A stretch of 36,013 bases of DNA from Eubacteriales bacterium (GTDB lineage Bacteria; Bacillota; Clostridia; Lachnospirales; Lachnospiraceae), in NCBI GenBank assembly GCA_030525875.1, contig JAUNDV010000021.1, positions 1-36,013 on the forward strand, in the 5' to 3' direction. The notes under the pieces were generated by a model that made no database searches, had not been told where the DNA came from, and saw nothing but the letters and a program-made list of their open reading frames with translations. The position numbers and the translations under genes were made by a program. Below, one piece after another: positions 32,611 through 36,013 of this stretch; the stretch's first letter is position 1, and the number at the start of each line of letters is the position of its first letter.

Positions 32611-33783
32611 ATGAAAAATATATATTGTCTTAATAATATGAGTGAAAAAGGTCTTAAACGATTAAAGGATGATTATACCTTGTCGGATAAAATTGAGCAG
32701 TCTCAGGGCATACTTGTCCGCTCTGCCGAAATGAAAGAAATGTGCTTTAGTGATGAGCTTCTTGCAATAGCAAGAGCCGGCGCCGGAGTAAATAATATCC
32801 CTTTGGATGTCTGTGCCGACAAAGGAATAGTGGTTTTTAATACACCCGGTGCAAATGCAAATGGCGTAAAAGAACTTTTTCTTGCCGGTATGCTTATGTC
32901 AGCAAGGGATATAGTCGGTGGAATAGAGTGGTGCAAGGAAAATAAAAATAATGACAGCATAAAAAAGGATGCAGAAAAAGCAAAGAAAGCATTTTCAGGA
33001 ACAGAGCTTAAAGGTAAAAAGCTTGGAGTAATAGGCCTTGGAGCTATTGGCTGTGAAATCGCCAATACTGCCGTTGCTCTTGGCATGGAGGTTTACGGTT
33101 ATGATCCTTATATCTCTGTAAATGCAGCCTGGAATCTAAACCGCAATATAAAGCATATAATGTCCCCTGATAGCATATATAGCGACTGCGATTATATCAG
33201 TATTCATGTTCCGGTCACAGAAAACACAAAGGGCATGATAGGTGATGTCCAAATTGCACAGATGAAAAACACAGCTGTTTTATTAAACTATTCAAGAGAT
33301 ATAATCGTAGATGAAGCAGCCGTTTCGGAAGCACTTAAAAATAAAAAGTTAAGATATTATGTAACTGATTTTCCTAATCCACTTGTCATGAAAATGGAAA
33401 ATGTAATCGTTACTCCTCATCTTGGCGCTTCAACAGAAGAATCAGAGGATAATTGCGCTGTAATGGCTGTAGATGAGTTAACAGATTATATAGATAATGG
33501 AAATATTAGAAATTCTGTTAATTATCCAGGTTGTGACATGGGTATTTGCACTACAGAGGCTAGAATAGCCGTACTTCACAAAAATATTCCTAACATGCTT
33601 GGACAGATAACAGCTGCACTTGCCGGGCAAGGAGCTAATATCGCTGATCTTACAAACAAGGTAAGAGGGGATTATGCCTACGCCCTTATTGATTTAAATA
33701 CTGTTCCAAGCAAAATGACTATAGATAAGATCAAAGGTATAAAGGGAGTATGTAAGGTCAGGGTAGTTAACGGAGGGGATTAA
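32611..33783 (+). CDS. serA: D-3-phosphoglycerate dehydrogenase
   Basis: The 390-residue enzyme is the first step of serine synthesis. It has a catalytic domain (IARAGAGVNNIPLD near residue 50), NAD-binding GVIGLGAIGCEIA (about 140), the active-site TPHLGAS region, and a C-terminal ACT domain (NIPNMLGQITAAL near residue 325) that may sense serine. It is the short, single-ACT form. Next to serC and the DUF1015 gene, it forms a serine operon. Confidence 0.94.
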   Translation: MKNIYCLNNMSEKGLKRLKDDYTLSDKIEQSQGILVRSAEMKEMCFSDELLAIARAGAGVNNIPLDVCADKGIVVFNTPGANANGVKELFLAGMLMSARDIVGGIEWCKENKNNDSIKKDAEKAKKAFSGTELKGKKLGVIGLGAIGCEIANTAVALGMEVYGYDPYISVNAAWNLNRNIKHIMSPDSIYSDCDYISIHVPVTENTKGMIGDVQIAQMKNTAVLLNYSRDIIVDEAAVSEALKNKKLRYYVTDFPNPLVMKMENVIVTPHLGASTEESEDNCAVMAVDELTDYIDNGNIRNSVNYPGCDMGICTTEARIAVLHKNIPNMLGQITAALAGQGANIADLTNKVRGDYAYALIDLNTVPSKMTIDKIKGIKGVCKVRVVNGGD

Positions 33784-33784
33784 T

Positions 33785-35134
33785 ATGGCAAATATAAAAA
33801 ACTTTAAAGCATTAAGACCTTCAAATACAGATAATGCGAAACTTATATCAGCTCTGCCCTATGATGTTTACGATTCAGAATCGGCAAGAGCTGAAGTAGC
33901 AAATAATCCTTATTCATTTCTTGCAATCGATAGAGCAGAAACCTTATTACCTGTTGGCACGGATATATACAGCGACTTGGTATATGAAAAAGCAACTCAT
34001 GTCTTTAATAAAATGATTGATGATGGCATTTTTATAAGAGATATTGAAGCCTGCTACTACATTTACTCACTATGTATGGATGGAAGAACTCAGACAGGTC
34101 TTGTAGCCTGTACAGCCGTCGATGATTATTTAAATGGCATATGCAAAAAGCATGAAAATACTGTCCTTGCAAAAGAAAATGACCGCATAAAACATGTTAG
34201 AAGTCTTAAAGCACAGACCGGACCTATTTTTCTGACGTACAAAAATGTCAAATCAATAGATGAAATAATTTCTAAGGAGCTGACAAACGAACCTATATAT
34301 GATTTCACTGCGGAAGACGGTATCAGGCATACTGTATGGAAAATATCCAATCCTTATACTATTTCACTTATAGGAAAGGAATTTAGCGAAAAAGTTCCTT
34401 ATACTTATATAGCAGACGGACACCACAGGGCAGCAGCTGCTGTTAAAAATGCTCTTGAGCTTCGTGGTAATACAAATATTTTAACTAGGCGAAGTGAAGA
34501 GACGAGTCATGTTTCAGATAAATATCAAGGCACAAATAAGAATCCATGTACAGATATGAATCAAGACTCTGATAAGGAATATGATTATTTTCTTTCCATT
34601 CTCTTTCCTGATAATGAGCTTATGATAATGGACTATAACCGTGTTATCAATGATCTTAACGGGTTGACAGCTACAGAGATTCTTGAAAAACTTTCAAGAA
34701 AATTCAAGCTATCGGTAATAGAGGAAATAGCAGATGGAATTCCTGAAAGAAAGCCTGAGATGAAAGGTCATTTTCATATTTACTTAGATAAGATCTGGTA
34801 TGAAATGAGTATTAGAGATGAAGTACTTGCGAAAATCCAGGCTGATGTTATTGACAGTCTTGATGTTTCCATAATACAAAATTATGTGCTTGAAGATTTA
34901 TTTGATATATCGGATCCAAGAACTGATAAGAGGGTGAATTTTGTAGGTGGAATCAAGGGTATCAAGGTACTTAAGGAGATGGCTGACAAAGCCAATGGCA
35001 TGGCTATATCAATGTTTCCTACCTCTATTTATGAAATTATGGTGGCAGCAGACCAAAATAAACTTATGCCTCCAAAATCCACCTGGTTTGAGCCCAAGCT
35101 AAGGAGTGGTTTACTTATACATACAATGTATTGA
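33785..35134 (+). CDS. DUF1015 domain-containing protein
   Basis: The 449-residue protein matches DUF1015: FKALRPSNTDN at the start, SALPYDVYDSESAR near 22, then HVRSLKAQTGPIFLTY and YIADGHHRAAAAV near 211 with a His-rich loop that looks like a catalytic or metal site. The family often neighbours serA and serC in Clostridia, which suggests a part in serine or related metabolism, but no activity is established. A polar insert with many Asn, Asp, Ser and Lys lies at about 235-260. It starts one base after the serA stop. Confidence 0.88.
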   Translation: MANIKNFKALRPSNTDNAKLISALPYDVYDSESARAEVANNPYSFLAIDRAETLLPVGTDIYSDLVYEKATHVFNKMIDDGIFIRDIEACYYIYSLCMDGRTQTGLVACTAVDDYLNGICKKHENTVLAKENDRIKHVRSLKAQTGPIFLTYKNVKSIDEIISKELTNEPIYDFTAEDGIRHTVWKISNPYTISLIGKEFSEKVPYTYIADGHHRAAAAVKNALELRGNTNILTRRSEETSHVSDKYQGTNKNPCTDMNQDSDKEYDYFLSILFPDNELMIMDYNRVINDLNGLTATEILEKLSRKFKLSVIEEIADGIPERKPEMKGHFHIYLDKIWYEMSIRDEVLAKIQADVIDSLDVSIIQNYVLEDLFDISDPRTDKRVNFVGGIKGIKVLKEMADKANGMAISMFPTSIYEIMVAADQNKLMPPKSTWFEPKLRSGLLIHTMY

Positions 35135-35159
35135 CACTGTAAATAAGAAAATATACAAT
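35131..35159 (+). promoter_or_regulatory. SigA-type promoter of the acidic TPR-like gene
   Basis: TTGACA at 35131-35136, overlapping the DUF1015 stop, a 17-base spacer and TACAAT at 35154-35159 precede the ATG at 35188 and its GGAGG. Confidence 0.8.
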
Positions 35160-35187
35160 GGATGTATTTAATCGGAGGTAGTTTATT

Positions 35188-35847
35188 ATGAATACTGCAA
35201 AATGGAATGAATTCTTTACTCTCGTAGATGACTGCTATGGATGCATGATGGGAGATGAGGATTCTGATTATGGAAGCTGGCTAAAATCCTTTGAAATGTT
35301 CAAAGAGCTGGTTAAAGAAGAAAGAAAGGCTGATCCTTCATTTGCTCCTGAATTTGTTATGATAGATGAAGCTATGGATTTTGATTCTGATATTGAGGAC
35401 TGGCTTACAGAATGTCTTGATGAAATGGATATAAATGAAGAATATGATACACTTCTTTCTATGTGTGATGACATGTTAGAGCTCTTCATATGGCCTGACG
35501 ATGTGGGCTCAGATATCAGATTCCTTAAGGCAAGAACAATGGCTGCACTTAATAAAAATGTCGAGTGTGTAGATTTCTGCAAGAATTGGTTCAATGATGA
35601 GCCTCAAAATGTCATTGCAGCTACAGCCTATATCTATGCGCTTATAGGAGTAGAAGAATATGACAAGGCCAAGGAAATAGTTGATTTATTTATCAATGAA
35701 GATACAAAATGCTGTCTTGAAAATGACTTGATATTTATAGCAGCTGCAACTTTGTATCAGCTTACAGGTGATCTTGAAAAAGCCGAACAGCTAAAAAATG
35801 AGATAGAAGCTTTTGATCTTAGTATAAATGAAGATGGTGTTTTGTAA
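35188..35847 (+). CDS. Acidic TPR-like protein of unknown function
   Basis: I do not recognise this 219-residue protein. It is strongly acidic, with no signal peptide or membrane segment. The second half has helical pairs of TPR type (VIAATAYIYALIGVEEYDKAKEIV and LIFIAAATLYQLTGDLEKAEQL). The first half has many Asp and Glu with several Met and Cys. GGAGG precedes the ATG. It has its own promoter and is not obviously tied to the serine operon. Confidence 0.75.
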   Translation: MNTAKWNEFFTLVDDCYGCMMGDEDSDYGSWLKSFEMFKELVKEERKADPSFAPEFVMIDEAMDFDSDIEDWLTECLDEMDINEEYDTLLSMCDDMLELFIWPDDVGSDIRFLKARTMAALNKNVECVDFCKNWFNDEPQNVIAATAYIYALIGVEEYDKAKEIVDLFINEDTKCCLENDLIFIAAATLYQLTGDLEKAEQLKNEIEAFDLSINEDGVL

Positions 35848-35880
35848 GTAGGACATATTTTATTTTATTGAATAGTTCTA

Positions 35881-35909
35881 TTGACTTTTCTTTTTCTGCT
35901 TGATAGTAT
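35881..35909 (+). promoter_or_regulatory. SigA-type promoter at the window end
   Basis: TTGACT at 35881-35886, a 17-base spacer and TAGTAT at 35904-35909 would start a transcript near 35917, which reaches a strong terminator within about 85 bases. Confidence 0.6.
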
Positions 35910-35916
35910 ACTAATA

Positions 35917-36001
35917 TAGAAAGTTTACCGCTGACCGATATGCGGTATATAAATGGTTGGGTTGAAAGTTTAGTCCTTCGCCGAAAGGCGAGGGACTTTT
36001 T
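35917..36001 (+). ncRNA. Candidate short structured RNA or attenuated leader
   Basis: After the promoter, ACCGC (35927-35931) and GCGGT (35942-35946) form a stem with a ten-base loop. The loop bases TGACC can pair with GGTTG at 35955-35959, giving an H-type pseudoknot. GAAAGTTTA occurs twice, once at each flank (about 35919 and 35964). A strong terminator ends the unit. No coding frame fits. I know no riboswitch class that it clearly matches. It may be a small RNA or a ligand-gated leader for a gene beyond the window. Confidence 0.45.
35972..36001 (+). terminator. Rho-independent terminator with GAAA loop
   Basis: AGTCCTTCGCC and GGCGAGGGACT form an 11-base stem with one G-U pair around GAAA, then TTTTT. 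It is the strongest hairpin in the window. Confidence 0.9.
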
Positions 36002-36013
36002 CCATATTTCTGC

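Noticed and set aside
32703-33086. Minus-strand frame of 127 codons inside serA
   Set aside because: It is opposite a well-supported serA and its composition is that of an antisense shadow.
1-36013. CRISPR array, tRNA or rRNA genes
   Set aside because: No regularly spaced direct repeats, and no tRNA cloverleaf or rRNA sequence, were found by reading the window; a tRNA scan was not run.

Overview
The window looks like chromosomal DNA of a low-GC Gram-positive bacterium of the class Clostridia, most likely a Lachnospiraceae (Butyrivibrio/Roseburia-like). Pointers are the AT-rich sequence, strong GGAGG ribosome binding sites, TTGACA-17-TATAAT promoters, SepF, RecU, a DUF4317 protein, FliB-type flagellin methylase, and the obg-yhbY-yqeK-rsfS-nadD and serC-serA-DUF1015 clusters. 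Almost every gene is on the + strand. This taxonomic call is inference; no rRNA is present.

Region 1 (1-6303) is the distal end of a capsule/exopolysaccharide locus: the end of a membrane protein (probably a flippase), a polysaccharide pyruvyl transferase, a two-cluster ferredoxin/F420-dehydrogenase-like protein, and then a tightly coupled four-gene cassette. The cassette encodes a KdsB-like CMP-sugar synthetase, a DRE-TIM aldolase fused to a second domain, a KdsC-like HAD phosphatase, and an AraD-type L-ribulose-5-phosphate 4-epimerase with its metal and catalytic residues intact. There is no PEP-dependent KdsA. The cassette therefore looks like a pyruvate-aldolase route to a CMP-activated 3-deoxy-ulosonic acid other than ordinary Kdo. 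I consider it the most interesting biochemistry here.

Region 2 (6300-16756) is an accessory, defence-like island. It holds an ApeA-like HEPN protein with a non-canonical start, two co-oriented left-end remnants of an IS66-type element, wreckage of an ATPase + HNH (Septu-like) system, a decapitated hicA followed by hicB, an AlbA/Schlafen-type ATP-binding regulator and an AAA_14/DUF4143 ATPase. Two housekeeping-type genes (pgeF and a FUSC-like membrane protein) interrupt it, and an apparently intact AAA ATPase + RloB pair (AbiL/RloAB-like) closes it.

Region 3 (16810-29167) is core genome: trpS-recU; rplU-rpmA with an L21-type leader and no prp; obg-yhbY-yqeK-rsfS-nadD; sepF-lspA-rluD; a secreted NlpC/P60 protein; a DUF4317 protein; and fliB.

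Region 4 (29239-36013) holds a three-gene polar amino-acid ABC importer with its own promoter, the serine operon serC-serA-DUF1015, and a small acidic TPR-like protein with its own promoter. At the very end lies a promoter-hairpin-terminator unit that looks like a short structured RNA or attenuated leader.
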